A stretch of 64,000 nt of DNA from contig CAZLXB010000001.1 in the NCBI GenBank assembly GCA_964563545.1, positions 131,296 through 195,295 of the forward strand, in the 5' to 3' direction. Origin of the DNA: Casp-actino8 sp964563545. GTDB taxonomy: Bacteria; Actinomycetota; Acidimicrobiia; Acidimicrobiales; Ilumatobacteraceae. Made by a program: the position numbers and the translations under genes. The notes beneath the pieces are model-generated. The model saw only the letters and a program-made list of their open reading frames with translations, was not told the DNA's origin and searched no databases. This document shows, piece after piece, positions 39,029 through 48,251 of this stretch. Each line of letters opens with the position of its first letter. The first letter of the stretch is position 1.

Positions 39029-41563
39029 ATGTTCGTCTTGGAATCGATAGAGCCGAAGGTCCTTCCGCCTCTCGTCATCACCGCCGAGGAGTTACTCGAG
39101 ATATCGGCGTCGAAGTCGGCGGGCATCGATGCACCGGTCGTGGCCGACGTTCGGTGGTACCTCGACGGCCGTGACGCGCGGGCCATCCATGGGACCGGTC
39201 ACGTGCCCGGCGCAGTCTTCGTCGACGTCGACTCCGACCTCTCACAACCGGCCGAGTCCACGGATGGGCGCCATCCGTTACCCAGCCCGGAACATTTCGC
39301 CCGCGCCATGGGCCGGCTCGGGATCGGAGACCACACACCGGTGATCGCCTACGACGACACGGGTGGCATGACCGCGTCACGGCTGGTCGTCATGTTGCGA
39401 ATAATCGGACATCCGGCCTCACTGCTCGACGGCGGCATCGACGCCTGGCTCGCCGCCGGTGGTTCGCTCGAAATCGGATCCGGCCACCAACGACCGCACG
39501 CCGCGTTCACGGCCCGACCGTGGCCGACCGAACGACTCGCCACGACCGGTGAGGTTCTGTCGCACGCGAATGAACCGTCCGTTGTCGACACCGTCCTCGT
39601 CGATGCCCGATCGGCGGAGCGATTCCGGGGCGAGGTCGCTTCCGTCGATCCGAAGCCCGGTCACATCCCCGGTGCACGCAACGCGCCGTGGTCGGACGTT
39701 CTGCACGAAGGACGTCTGCGGACACCCGCCGAATTGCGGCGATATTTCTCCACTCTCGGCATCCGCCGCGACGCCGATGTGATCGTGTCGTGCGGTTCGG
39801 GCGTCTCGGCCTGTCTCGACATCGTGGCCCTCGAACACGCCGGGATCACATCGGCTCGCCTCTTTCCGGCTTCGTGGTCGGGCTGGGCGTCCGATCCGGG
39901 TCTGCCGATCGAGACCGGTGACCATCGGATTCCAATCGAGTCCGAATCGTCCACTAGCGGGACGCGTGGGGTCGAAGAACTTCGTCGCGCCCGGCGACGC
40001 AAGCGACTCAGCGAGGTCGAATGGTTCGAGGCCCTCTACCGCGTCTATCTCGCAGCCTTCGTCTTCGGTGGTGGAGCGCTCTTCGCTTCGGGATTCGTGC
40101 GCGACGCACCGGCAGCTCAGAGTTTTGTCGTCGATGTCCGACGCTATGGATCCGGATGGCTCGGCCTCTTGAGCGTCGTGGCCCTCGCCATGGGTATGCG
40201 ATCCGGTAGCCGGGGCGGTCCGCTCGCCCTCGAGGAGGCCGAGGTCCGACACGTCCTTCTTGCTCCCGTCGACCGACGTCGCGCGCTCTTGCGGCCAACG
40301 CTCCAGCGATGGCGATCGATCGCATTCGCCGCCGCACTCGCGGGCGCACTCGGTGGACAACTCGCCGGTCGTCGTCTGCCGGGGACCGAATTGAGTTGGG
40401 CCGTGGCCGGAGCGGCGTGGGGAGCACTGGCCGCCACGTTCTTCGTCGGCGGTGCCCTGGTCGCTCACTCGCTGCGCGCACCGCGTTGGCTGGCGACGCT
40501 GCTCGGCGTTGGCCTCATCACGTGGCAGTTCGTGTCGGCCTTGCCCGCCAACGAACACCTGGTCGGGCCCGGAGACGCCACCGGGGATCTTCCGCTTTGG
40601 GGCGATCGCGCCGATACGTCCGATCTCCTCGCCGTCGTCGCCGGCATCGCACTCCTCGCCCTCGGTCTCGCCTTGCTCGGTCGACAATCACTCGAAGCAC
40701 AATCACGGCGCTCGGCGCTCGTGACCCAGCTTCGATTCGCCGTCACGTTGCAGGATCTACGAACGGTGCTCGTCATTCGTCGTCAACTCAGCCACGAACA
40801 GAGCCGTCTTCGACCATGGATACGCATCGGACGCGGTCGAGGACCCTACGCGGAATGGCGCCGAACCATCGACGGAATCCTGCGCTTCCCAGCCGGCCGG
40901 ATTCTTCGCATCATCGGCCTCGTGACGATCGCTGGCTTCGCGAGCCGCGGGATTCTCGACGGCACGACTCCCCTGTTCCTCATCGCCGGCGCATCGTTCT
41001 TCCTCGTCGGACTCGAACTTCTCGAGCCACTCGCGCAGGAGATCGATCACGGTGACCGTACCGATTCGTACCCCGTCGACCGCGGTCCGCTTTACCTACG
41101 GCTCACGCACGCCTCGTTCGCCGTTTCGCTGCCCTTGGCCGCACTGTGGATGTTCGTCGGATCCATCGCCACCGATCATTGGGCCATCTTCGGTATCGGT
41201 GCCGTCCCCGCCGTGACCGCTGGTCTGGCCGGCGCGGCAATCAACATCGTCTCGGGCGCTCCCGATCCGGTCGCCTCATCCGCACAGCGCAATCTGATGC
41301 CACCCGAAGTCGCCGGAACGGCCAACGTGATCAAAGCTGTCTGGCCGGTTCTCATCGCGGTCATCGGACAGGTGCCGATCGTGGCGGCCGAGAACGCCAT
41401 CGAGAACGGAGCCGGACCCGAGGCGGCTGCGGCTCGTACCGCGATCGCCGTCGTTCTCGTGGTCGGTCTGATCGGCGCATGGATCCACCGTCGCGATGCG
41501 ATTCGCAACTGGCTGGACACCGCCGCCCGCGAGAGTGGATCAACGTCACGAGGAGTCTCATGA
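39029..41563 (+). CDS. Mercaptopyruvate sulfurtransferase-ABC permease fusion
   Basis: 844 aa in one open frame. Residues about 1-290 are a two-domain rhodanese: DGRDARAIHGTGHVPGAVFVD in the first, active-site CGSGVSA (Cys about 255) in the second; CGSGV(S/T)A is the 3-mercaptopyruvate sulfurtransferase loop. A charged linker (VEELRRARRRKRLSEVEW) leads to about 530 residues with roughly 12 membrane helices like DUF6297-type ABC permeases. I see no ATG, GTG or TTG in frame at the junction, which argues for true fusion. ATGA couples it to the ATPase. ATG 39029 is chosen; 39008 is possible. Confidence 0.8.
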   Translation: MFVLESIEPKVLPPLVITAEELLEISASKSAGIDAPVVADVRWYLDGRDARAIHGTGHVPGAVFVDVDSDLSQPAESTDGRHPLPSPEHFARAMGRLGIGDHTPVIAYDDTGGMTASRLVVMLRIIGHPASLLDGGIDAWLAAGGSLEIGSGHQRPHAAFTARPWPTERLATTGEVLSHANEPSVVDTVLVDARSAERFRGEVASVDPKPGHIPGARNAPWSDVLHEGRLRTPAELRRYFSTLGIRRDADVIVSCGSGVSACLDIVALEHAGITSARLFPASWSGWASDPGLPIETGDHRIPIESESSTSGTRGVEELRRARRRKRLSEVEWFEALYRVYLAAFVFGGGALFASGFVRDAPAAQSFVVDVRRYGSGWLGLLSVVALAMGMRSGSRGGPLALEEAEVRHVLLAPVDRRRALLRPTLQRWRSIAFAAALAGALGGQLAGRRLPGTELSWAVAGAAWGALAATFFVGGALVAHSLRAPRWLATLLGVGLITWQFVSALPANEHLVGPGDATGDLPLWGDRADTSDLLAVVAGIALLALGLALLGRQSLEAQSRRSALVTQLRFAVTLQDLRTVLVIRRQLSHEQSRLRPWIRIGRGRGPYAEWRRTIDGILRFPAGRILRIIGLVTIAGFASRGILDGTTPLFLIAGASFFLVGLELLEPLAQEIDHGDRTDSYPVDRGPLYLRLTHASFAVSLPLAALWMFVGSIATDHWAIFGIGAVPAVTAGLAGAAINIVSGAPDPVASSAQRNLMPPEVAGTANVIKAVWPVLIAVIGQVPIVAAENAIENGAGPEAAAARTAIAVVLVVGLIGAWIHRRDAIRNWLDTAARESGSTSRGVS

Positions 41564-42303
41564 GTCGCCACCGAACAACAAACTCCCCCCGCGAGTCGAA
41601 GGAAGCACAAGTCGATCTGTCCCCGGCAGCCGTGAAGACGCGCAATCTCGCCAAGGACTACGGCGACGGACCGGTCCTGCAGCCGCTCGACCTCGTCGTC
41701 GAGTCCGGCGAAAGCATCGCGCTCATCGGTCACAACGGTTCGGGTAAGACCACGCTGTTGCGCATGATCACCGGACTCCTCGACGTCACGAGCGGATCGA
41801 TTTCCGTCTTCGGGCACGCTCCGGGGTCACTCGAGGCTCGCCGACACGTAAGTTATCTCTCCGACACCCCGGTCTTCTACGACGACCTGTCGGTCTGGGA
41901 GCATCTCGACTACACCGCACGCCTCCATGGTGTCATCGAATGGGAACAGGACGCAGCCGACCTCCTCGGCCAGTTGGGTATCTACGAACGCGCCGACGAC
42001 CTGCCGTCACGATTCAGTCGCGGTCTCAAACAAAAAGCCGCGATCGCTCTTGCGCTCATCCGTCCATTCGACATCCTCCTCGTGGACGAGCCCTTCGTCG
42101 GTCTCGACGCAACGGGTCGTGATGCGCTTCTTGTATTGCTCGATACCGCCAGCCAACGCGGTGCAACACTTCTGGTCGCCACCCACGAGCCGTCGTTTCT
42201 CGAGCGCGTTCCTCGGGTCGTCGCCCTGCGCAACGGAGCGCTCATGTTCGACGGGCCCGCGCAGGACGAGTCCGCAAGGGCATGGCTACACTCGCCATCG
42301 TGA
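41560..42303 (+). CDS. ABC transporter ATP-binding protein
   Basis: 247 aa. Walker A GHNGSGKTT (about 56-64), Q-loop region VSYLSDTPVFYDDLSV, signature SRFSRGLKQK (diverged from LSGGQ), Walker B ILLVDEPFVGLD, and the H-loop ATHEPSF. It belongs to the DrrA/CcmA-like exporters of lipids, drugs or heme. AGGAG precedes the ATG, whose ATGA overlaps the permease stop, so it must pair with the fused permease. The GTGA at its end couples the next gene. Confidence 0.92.
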   Translation: MSRHRTTNSPRESKEAQVDLSPAAVKTRNLAKDYGDGPVLQPLDLVVESGESIALIGHNGSGKTTLLRMITGLLDVTSGSISVFGHAPGSLEARRHVSYLSDTPVFYDDLSVWEHLDYTARLHGVIEWEQDAADLLGQLGIYERADDLPSRFSRGLKQKAAIALALIRPFDILLVDEPFVGLDATGRDALLVLLDTASQRGATLLVATHEPSFLERVPRVVALRNGALMFDGPAQDESARAWLHSPS

Positions 42304-42743
42304 AAGAGTTCATCTCTCTCAAGGTGTCGTCCTTCGATCACGAGGCTCTGGCCACTTCTCTCACCTCGAAATCAGCCGATGGATGGGAAGTTGTCGGCAT
42401 CGTCGCCGTCGGTGCCGATGTGATCGCATATCTCTCACGGCCGTCCACCAAGAAGGCGGCTTCGCCTTTGCCGTCGGCCGTTCAGCCGACACCATCGCCG
42501 GCCAGTGAACCCACTGGCTGGGCGCCATCGGCCTCGACTCAGAACGCCAACCCGAGCGCGGCGCAGACATCACTCGCCGCCACTGTTGCCGTTCCCACCA
42601 CGACGTCGAACGCGCCGAAGGTTCCCGCCGACTGGTACAAGGATCCGGCCGGACGCTACGAGTACCGCTACTGGGACGGTACGAAGTGGACCGAACACGT
42701 GTCACGCGGTGGCAAGGTGTTCAGTGATCCACCGACACCGTGA
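42300..42743 (+). CDS. DUF2510-domain protein
   Basis: 147 aa. The start VKEFISLKVSSFDHEALATS is a small alpha/beta module ending VIAYLSR; a Pro/Ala/Ser/Thr linker follows. The C-terminus PADWYKDPAGRYEYRYWDGT plus KWTEHV is a DUF2510 domain, found in many actinobacterial envelope proteins. There is no signal peptide or membrane helix. GTG 42300 overlaps the ATPase stop by GTGA; ATG 42282 is the alternative. It is the third gene of the transporter operon. Confidence 0.75.
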   Translation: MKEFISLKVSSFDHEALATSLTSKSADGWEVVGIVAVGADVIAYLSRPSTKKAASPLPSAVQPTPSPASEPTGWAPSASTQNANPSAAQTSLAATVAVPTTTSNAPKVPADWYKDPAGRYEYRYWDGTKWTEHVSRGGKVFSDPPTP

Positions 42744-42760
42744 CGCCAGCGGCGAATCGG

Positions 42761-42766
42761 TAGTTT
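42761..42766 (+). promoter_or_regulatory. -10 box TAGTTT, MBL-Rieske gene
   Basis: 6 nt before the GTG at 42773. Confidence 0.5.
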
Positions 42767-42772
42767 GCTGTC

Positions 42773-44320
42773 GTGCGCGCGACATCGATCGGCCATGCCG
42801 GCCTCTTGATCGAAACGCGACAGGGCTCGATCGTCTGCGATCCGTGGTTCAATCCGGCGTTCTTCGGTTCATGGTTCCCGTTTCCGCGCAACGACCATCT
42901 GCCTGCCCACGTGGCCGACGCGATCAGGCATCCGTCATACCTCTATATCTCCCATCTGCACGGTGATCACTTCGACGAGCAGTGGCTCGCCGAGAACATG
43001 CCCCGGTTGACACCGGTTCTGCTCCCCGATTTTCCGACCCAAGAATTGGAACGACGGCTGCGCGCCATCGGCTTCACCGAATTCATTCGCACGCATGCCG
43101 GCGAAGAGACCGACCTCGGGGACGGTCTCGTGGTAGCCATCCATCCCGAGACCGCGATCGCCGACGGTCCGGGTGGGGATTCCGCTCTCATGGTGTTCGA
43201 CGGGGTCCATCGCTTGGTCGATCAGAACGATTGCCGGACGAATGACATCGGAGCATTGAGAAGTCATGGTCCCGTGGATCTGCATTGGCTCCAGTACTCC
43301 GGTGCCATCTGGTATCCGATGGTCTACGAGGAACCAGGGGCCCGGATGCGTGAACTCGTGGATGCCAAAGTCGAGAGCCAGTTCGCCCGTGCCCTGCGGT
43401 ACGTCGAAGCCGTGGACGCTCGGGCAGTCGTGCCGTCGGCCGGTCCGCCCTGCTTTCTGGATTCGTCGCTCTTCCACCTCAACGTGGTGAACGGTGATGA
43501 ATTGTCGATCTTCCCCGATCAGACAGCGTTCCTCACCCGACTCGCGGCCGGTGGGCACGAAGGCATTCTCAACATCCCGGGAACGACCATCGAACTCGAC
43601 GGGAACGATCGGACGGTGCGCCATCCGATGAGCGATGAGGAGGTTCGGAAGATCTTCGATCGCAAGGCCGAATACCTCCATCGCTATCAGGCCGACTATC
43701 TCCCTTGGATCGCGAAGCATCGCGAATCCTGGTCGCACGAATCGACCGATCTCGTAGCAACCCTGCGTGCCTGGTGGGAACCTCTCATGGCTCTGGCGCC
43801 GACACTGTGCTCCGGAATCGGTGCCGCGTGCCTCCTTCGGCTCGACGAACTCGACATCCTGATCGACTTTCCCAACCATCGGGTCAAGGAGTTCGAACAC
43901 GAGGACTTCGGTTTCAAGTTCGAGGTCGACCGGCGACTGGTGGAGAACGTGGTCGCCAATCGCCACGTCGACTGGAGCGACAAACTCTTCCTGTCGTGTC
44001 GCTTCAAGGCCTGGCGACGCGGCGACTACAACGAGTTCCTCTACAACTTCTTCAAATCACTCTCGGTCGAACGAATGAGTCGGGCCGAAGCCGAGGCCAA
44101 GCGTCGTCGGCAGCCCGACGTTCCGTCCTCGGAAATCGAACTCGACGGATACGTGATCGAGCGCTATTGCCCGCACCGAAAGGCCGACCTCTCGGTCTTC
44201 GGCGATGTGGAAGGGACGACTCTCACCTGCACGTTGCACGGATGGAAGTTCGACCTCGAGACCGGACGTTGTCTCACCGCCGACGACCACCGACTCCACG
44301 TTCGTCGCGCCGAGTCATGA
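42773..44320 (+). CDS. MBL-fold hydrolase with C-terminal Rieske domain
   Basis: 515 aa. The N-terminal MBL fold (UlaG-like) has HAGLLIET, VCDPWFNP and ISHLHGDHFDE with the canonical HxHxDH (about residue 60). A long middle region leads to a Rieske 2Fe-2S motif at about 463-485: YCPHRKADLSVFG and LTCTLHGWKFDLETG (CxH, then CxxH). The vertebrate CMP-Neu5Ac hydroxylase has both parts but with Rieske first. The family probably does oxidative chemistry with a cytochrome b5-like partner; none is nearby. Overlaps lacZ by 47 bp at the 3' end. Confidence 0.8.
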   Translation: MRATSIGHAGLLIETRQGSIVCDPWFNPAFFGSWFPFPRNDHLPAHVADAIRHPSYLYISHLHGDHFDEQWLAENMPRLTPVLLPDFPTQELERRLRAIGFTEFIRTHAGEETDLGDGLVVAIHPETAIADGPGGDSALMVFDGVHRLVDQNDCRTNDIGALRSHGPVDLHWLQYSGAIWYPMVYEEPGARMRELVDAKVESQFARALRYVEAVDARAVVPSAGPPCFLDSSLFHLNVVNGDELSIFPDQTAFLTRLAAGGHEGILNIPGTTIELDGNDRTVRHPMSDEEVRKIFDRKAEYLHRYQADYLPWIAKHRESWSHESTDLVATLRAWWEPLMALAPTLCSGIGAACLLRLDELDILIDFPNHRVKEFEHEDFGFKFEVDRRLVENVVANRHVDWSDKLFLSCRFKAWRRGDYNEFLYNFFKSLSVERMSRAEAEAKRRRQPDVPSSEIELDGYVIERYCPHRKADLSVFGDVEGTTLTCTLHGWKFDLETGRCLTADDHRLHVRRAES

Positions 44321-47237
44321 CCCGCATCCGATAGACGAAACGGAAGGTCCCGGCGCCGATCCTGAAGCGGTCGTCCACGTCCGGACCGCAACTCGCAGTT
44401 CCAACTCCGCGATGGGCGACGTCCAGATGAACGACCGAATGGGGACACGCTTCGAGCTCCGTCACATCACCGGCCGCGTAAAGATCGGCGTCGCGGTAGC
44501 CGATGGCCGACATATGAAGCGTCAACGGCTCGATCGCTTCGATCCGGAGTGATCGCGAACCCAGAGCGAGTTCCATCCATCGACAATCGGTTCGCAAACC
44601 GAACTCTTGTGGCAACACATAGGGCAGTTCATCTGGCTCGGCTTCCCAGACGTCGACCAACGCACCACTGTTTCGATCGGGCATGTTCTCGAGCGGACCC
44701 CGACCGAACCATCGGACCGTCCGAACCCGCGGTACCTCGAACACCACCCCGATCCGGGGAAGGTCCTTCATGGTCTCGGGTACCTCCACATCGTGAACGA
44801 AATACGTCCAACCCTCGGCATCGCCAAAGACCTCGGAGCGTTGGCTCACCAGACTCTCCGCGGGACGGTCGGGCACGCCTTGCGCCATCCACCGCGCCAG
44901 CGCTGGGCCGCCGATCCGCATCCGCTTCAGGAGATCGGGCATCAACTTGAATCCGTCGTTGTCGACCGGAGCGCGCCACAGATTCAGGGTCGGATCGGTA
45001 TGCAGCACGCTCCGCAACGCATCGTCGGCGACGCCTGTACTTGTGCGTTCGGGGATCACCCGCAATGCATCTTCGGCACGCAAGACGACCTGATCCCACG
45101 CCACCAGATGGCCCTTGGGAACACACGTGGTCGCCCGCGCGGTGTGCCAGCGGAAAGTGAGGATTGCTTCGCCGGCGGCCGACTCGAGGTCGTGCAACGT
45201 GACGGGCGAATCGACGATGAGCGACTGACCGGCTTCCACCACCGGACTCCAACGTCCACGCGCACGTATCTCACCCCCGATTCGCAACTGCCACTCGCCC
45301 AAGAGTCGCGACAGATCACCGAACGACTGGCGATTCGTGACCCGCAACTTCCAACCGACACCCTCCACCGCCACCGGCCGATGAACCCACGCGACTTCCT
45401 GCATCGCCGGATGCGGCCGGCCCTCCGGGGACACCAGACCATCGGCCACGAAATTCCCGTCGTTGGGTCGATCTCCGAACTGGCCGCCGTAGGCGAAACG
45501 CTGCTTGCCGTTCGCCAGGGTCTGTCGGATGCCGTGATCCTTCCATTCCCAGATGAATCCCCCTTGCAACTGACGATGCGCATCGATCACGCGCCAGTAG
45601 TCGGCCAACCCGCCGTTCGAATTACCCATCGCGTGGGAGTACTCGCACATGATCAGGGGTCGATCACCGATGCCCGACTCGGCGTACATCTGGATCGCGG
45701 CGGCCGGTGCGTACATCGGACACACAACATCGGTGACATTGCGGCCTCCGTTGGCCCACCCGGCATGGAACACCGCGCCTTCGTAGTGAAGAAGGCGGGT
45801 CGGATCGAGTCGTCTCGCCAGGGCAGCCGAGGCGTCGTGATGCTCGCCGTACCCGGATTCGTTGCCCATGCTCCACATCACGATGCTCGGATGGTTCCGG
45901 TCACGCTCGACCATTCGACCGACCCGCTCGAGCCAGGTCGCGCGATACCGAACGTCGTGGCACAAACTCGTGTTGAATCCGTGGCTCTCCACGTTCGCTT
46001 CGTCCACCACGTAAAGACCGTGCTCGTCACAGAGGTCGTAGAAGCGGTGATCGTTCGGGTAGTGCGATGTGCGAACGGCGTTGATGTTGTGACGCTTCAT
46101 GGTCACGATGTCGGCCAGCATGTCGTCGACCGTCACCGCCTTGCCACGATCCGGATGATGATCATGTCGATTCACACCCATGAACGTCACGGGTGCGCCG
46201 TTCACACACACCAAACCATCCTTGATCTCGACGCGACGGAAACCGATGCGCTGCGCGACGACTTCGGTGACGGCGCCGTCGGGATCGATCAGTTCACACA
46301 CGACCCGATAGAGCTGAGGGGTCTCAGCCGACCACGGTCGGACACCACGGATCTCCGCTGCCACATTGGCGACATGACCAGTGAAGACGTACGGAGCACG
46401 ATGAGATGTTGCGATCTGGGCTGCGAGAACCCGGCCCTTGCGTGAACCCTCGAGCGTCTCGACCCATACGCGTACGTTCCAACCCTCCTCGAGGTCACGT
46501 TCGCCAGTGGTCAGACGAGTGGTGACATCGACACTCGCGACCTGTGTCTCAGAATTCCAGTCGGCCACCACATCGAGACGATGAACACCGACCACGGCGC
46601 GCGATTCGAGGAAGACCTCTCGATGCAGGCCGGCCATCCACCATTGGTCCTGATCCTCGACATAGGACTGTGCGCTGTAGCGCACGACGACGACCGCGAG
46701 ATCATTGGCGCCGGGACGGAGGTGGGCGCTGATGTCGTACTCGCTCGGTAGACGACTGTCGGTCCCGTAGCCGGCGAATTCGCCGTTCACATAGACCGCA
46801 TGCACACTTTCGGCCCCACCGACGTGCAGAACCGTGCGGCGCTTCCTCCACGTGGACGGCACCGAGAACGAGCGGTGGTACACGCCGGTGGTGATCGCAT
46901 CCGGCAGTGCGGGTGGACGCAACGGCCAGGGCATGTCGACATTCGTGTAGTGCGGCAGATCGTCGAAACCCTGAACGGTCCAGTTGCCGGGAACATCAAC
47001 GACCGACCAACCACGCGCTCCTCCGTGCAGAGCCGACGCCGGGACGTCGTCAGGGTGATTCCAGAGTCGAAGATTCCACTTGCCATCGAGTGAGCGGAAC
47101 CACGGCGACTTCTCGCGCCCCGCTCGCGCCGATTCGACATCGGGTGATGGGGTCAAGTTCATTCGCATCGGGAGGCGAGCCATCGCCACCGACGACGGAT
47201 CGGCCCAAGGGCGGAGGGGTCCGATGACGGGAAGCAT
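44274..47237 (-). CDS. Beta-galactosidase (glycoside hydrolase family 2)
   Basis: 987 aa, about E. coli LacZ size. Sugar-binding head, GWSVVDVPGNWTVQGFDDLP, immunoglobulin-like domain, then the catalytic barrel: GVNRHDHHPDRG, RTSHYPNDHRFYDLCDEHGL, acid/base Glu in MWSMGNESGYGEH, and nucleophile Glu in IMCEYSHAMGNSNG. The C-terminal Bgal_small domain closes the active site. No signal peptide, so intracellular. No lac permease or repressor is nearby; the next genes belong to the cell wall. Confidence 0.92.
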   Translation of the reverse strand: MLPVIGPLRPWADPSSVAMARLPMRMNLTPSPDVESARAGREKSPWFRSLDGKWNLRLWNHPDDVPASALHGGARGWSVVDVPGNWTVQGFDDLPHYTNVDMPWPLRPPALPDAITTGVYHRSFSVPSTWRKRRTVLHVGGAESVHAVYVNGEFAGYGTDSRLPSEYDISAHLRPGANDLAVVVVRYSAQSYVEDQDQWWMAGLHREVFLESRAVVGVHRLDVVADWNSETQVASVDVTTRLTTGERDLEEGWNVRVWVETLEGSRKGRVLAAQIATSHRAPYVFTGHVANVAAEIRGVRPWSAETPQLYRVVCELIDPDGAVTEVVAQRIGFRRVEIKDGLVCVNGAPVTFMGVNRHDHHPDRGKAVTVDDMLADIVTMKRHNINAVRTSHYPNDHRFYDLCDEHGLYVVDEANVESHGFNTSLCHDVRYRATWLERVGRMVERDRNHPSIVMWSMGNESGYGEHHDASAALARRLDPTRLLHYEGAVFHAGWANGGRNVTDVVCPMYAPAAAIQMYAESGIGDRPLIMCEYSHAMGNSNGGLADYWRVIDAHRQLQGGFIWEWKDHGIRQTLANGKQRFAYGGQFGDRPNDGNFVADGLVSPEGRPHPAMQEVAWVHRPVAVEGVGWKLRVTNRQSFGDLSRLLGEWQLRIGGEIRARGRWSPVVEAGQSLIVDSPVTLHDLESAAGEAILTFRWHTARATTCVPKGHLVAWDQVVLRAEDALRVIPERTSTGVADDALRSVLHTDPTLNLWRAPVDNDGFKLMPDLLKRMRIGGPALARWMAQGVPDRPAESLVSQRSEVFGDAEGWTYFVHDVEVPETMKDLPRIGVVFEVPRVRTVRWFGRGPLENMPDRNSGALVDVWEAEPDELPYVLPQEFGLRTDCRWMELALGSRSLRIEAIEPLTLHMSAIGYRDADLYAAGDVTELEACPHSVVHLDVAHRGVGTASCGPDVDDRFRIGAGTFRFVYRMRVMTRRDERGVGGRRR

Positions 47238-47284
47238 CGAACAAGAGTGTCACACCGTCGACCGAAGCCGACGAGCGATGGCGA

Positions 47285-48172
47285 TCAACCCTGTGAGTGA
47301 ACCCACACCGTGGTGCCCCGCGGCGCGAGATCAGCCGACCAGATGAAGTCCATGGCCGGAGTCGACATCCGTACGCAGCCGTGTGAGGCGGGGTACGCCG
47401 GAACCTTGTAGGCGCCATGCAGGGCGATACCCCCGTTGAAGTACTTGGGTCGATAGATCTCCCCGAGATCACCCGGGCGCCAACCCTTCGTGTACTCGCG
47501 ATCGATGGTGAAGATGCCCTCCGGGGTCTGCGCGTCTCCCCAGATCCACTTGCCCCACTCCGTCTTGTCGCGCTCGCGGAACGGAACGCCGCTACCGGTG
47601 GACACGTTGATCGCCCACGTGGTGACGCCGTTCTCGATCACGAAGAGCAGTTGCCGGGTCTTGTCGACCTCGATCAATGATCCTTCGTTCGAAATACCGT
47701 GCACCCGGAACTCGGCCGAACTCAGAGCAGCGGCCGTCGCGTCGTCGACCGTTTCGGTCGGCGACAGACCGACGTACTTCTGGAACGCCATCACCGCCTG
47801 CCGGGTGGTGACCCCGTAATCACCGTTCGGATTCTGAAGCCAGAAACCGAGTTCGAGAAGTCGCTCCTGCACACGTTGGGCATCCGGACCCGACTCGCGT
47901 CCGACGGCGACGAGGGGTTCGGCGAGCGGCTCGACCGGAATTCTCATGACCTCGGGCACAACCGGCACCGTGGTCAGGGCCACCGTGACCGGCGGCGCGA
48001 TCGTGGCCGGTGGATCGAACAATGGAGTCAACTCCACCGTGGCCGGCGGGCGCGTCGCCGCGACGGCGGCCGAACCGCTGGTTCCACCGCACGACGCCAA
48101 AGTCGGTAGTACGACGAGGGCGACGACCGTGCAACCGATCGAGGTCGAACGTATGCCCACTCGCGCGTTCAC
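47285..48172 (-). CDS. L,D-transpeptidase with peptidoglycan-binding domain
   Basis: 295 aa. A signal peptide ending near TLASCG, possibly a lipobox. Pro/Thr-rich spacer, a peptidoglycan-binding domain (about 92-150, VQERLLELGFWLQNPNGDYG and AVMAFQKYVGL), then the YkuD catalytic domain with HGAYKVPAYPASHGCVRMST containing the His/Cys pair. It makes 3-3 crosslinks in the cell wall and acts outside the membrane. GTG start. Confidence 0.92.
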   Translation of the reverse strand: MNARVGIRSTSIGCTVVALVVLPTLASCGGTSGSAAVAATRPPATVELTPLFDPPATIAPPVTVALTTVPVVPEVMRIPVEPLAEPLVAVGRESGPDAQRVQERLLELGFWLQNPNGDYGVTTRQAVMAFQKYVGLSPTETVDDATAAALSSAEFRVHGISNEGSLIEVDKTRQLLFVIENGVTTWAINVSTGSGVPFRERDKTEWGKWIWGDAQTPEGIFTIDREYTKGWRPGDLGEIYRPKYFNGGIALHGAYKVPAYPASHGCVRMSTPAMDFIWSADLAPRGTTVWVHSQG

Positions 48173-48251
48173 GGTGGACCCGAAAGTAATCAGCGCGTCG
48201 AATCAGAGCGTGGATACCCGCGTCCTCGATCGGCGATCGCACGGAGAAGGT

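Noticed and set aside
44607..46445. Long rightward open frame (612 codons) opposite lacZ
   Set aside because: Same reason; the leftward frame has every GH2 motif.
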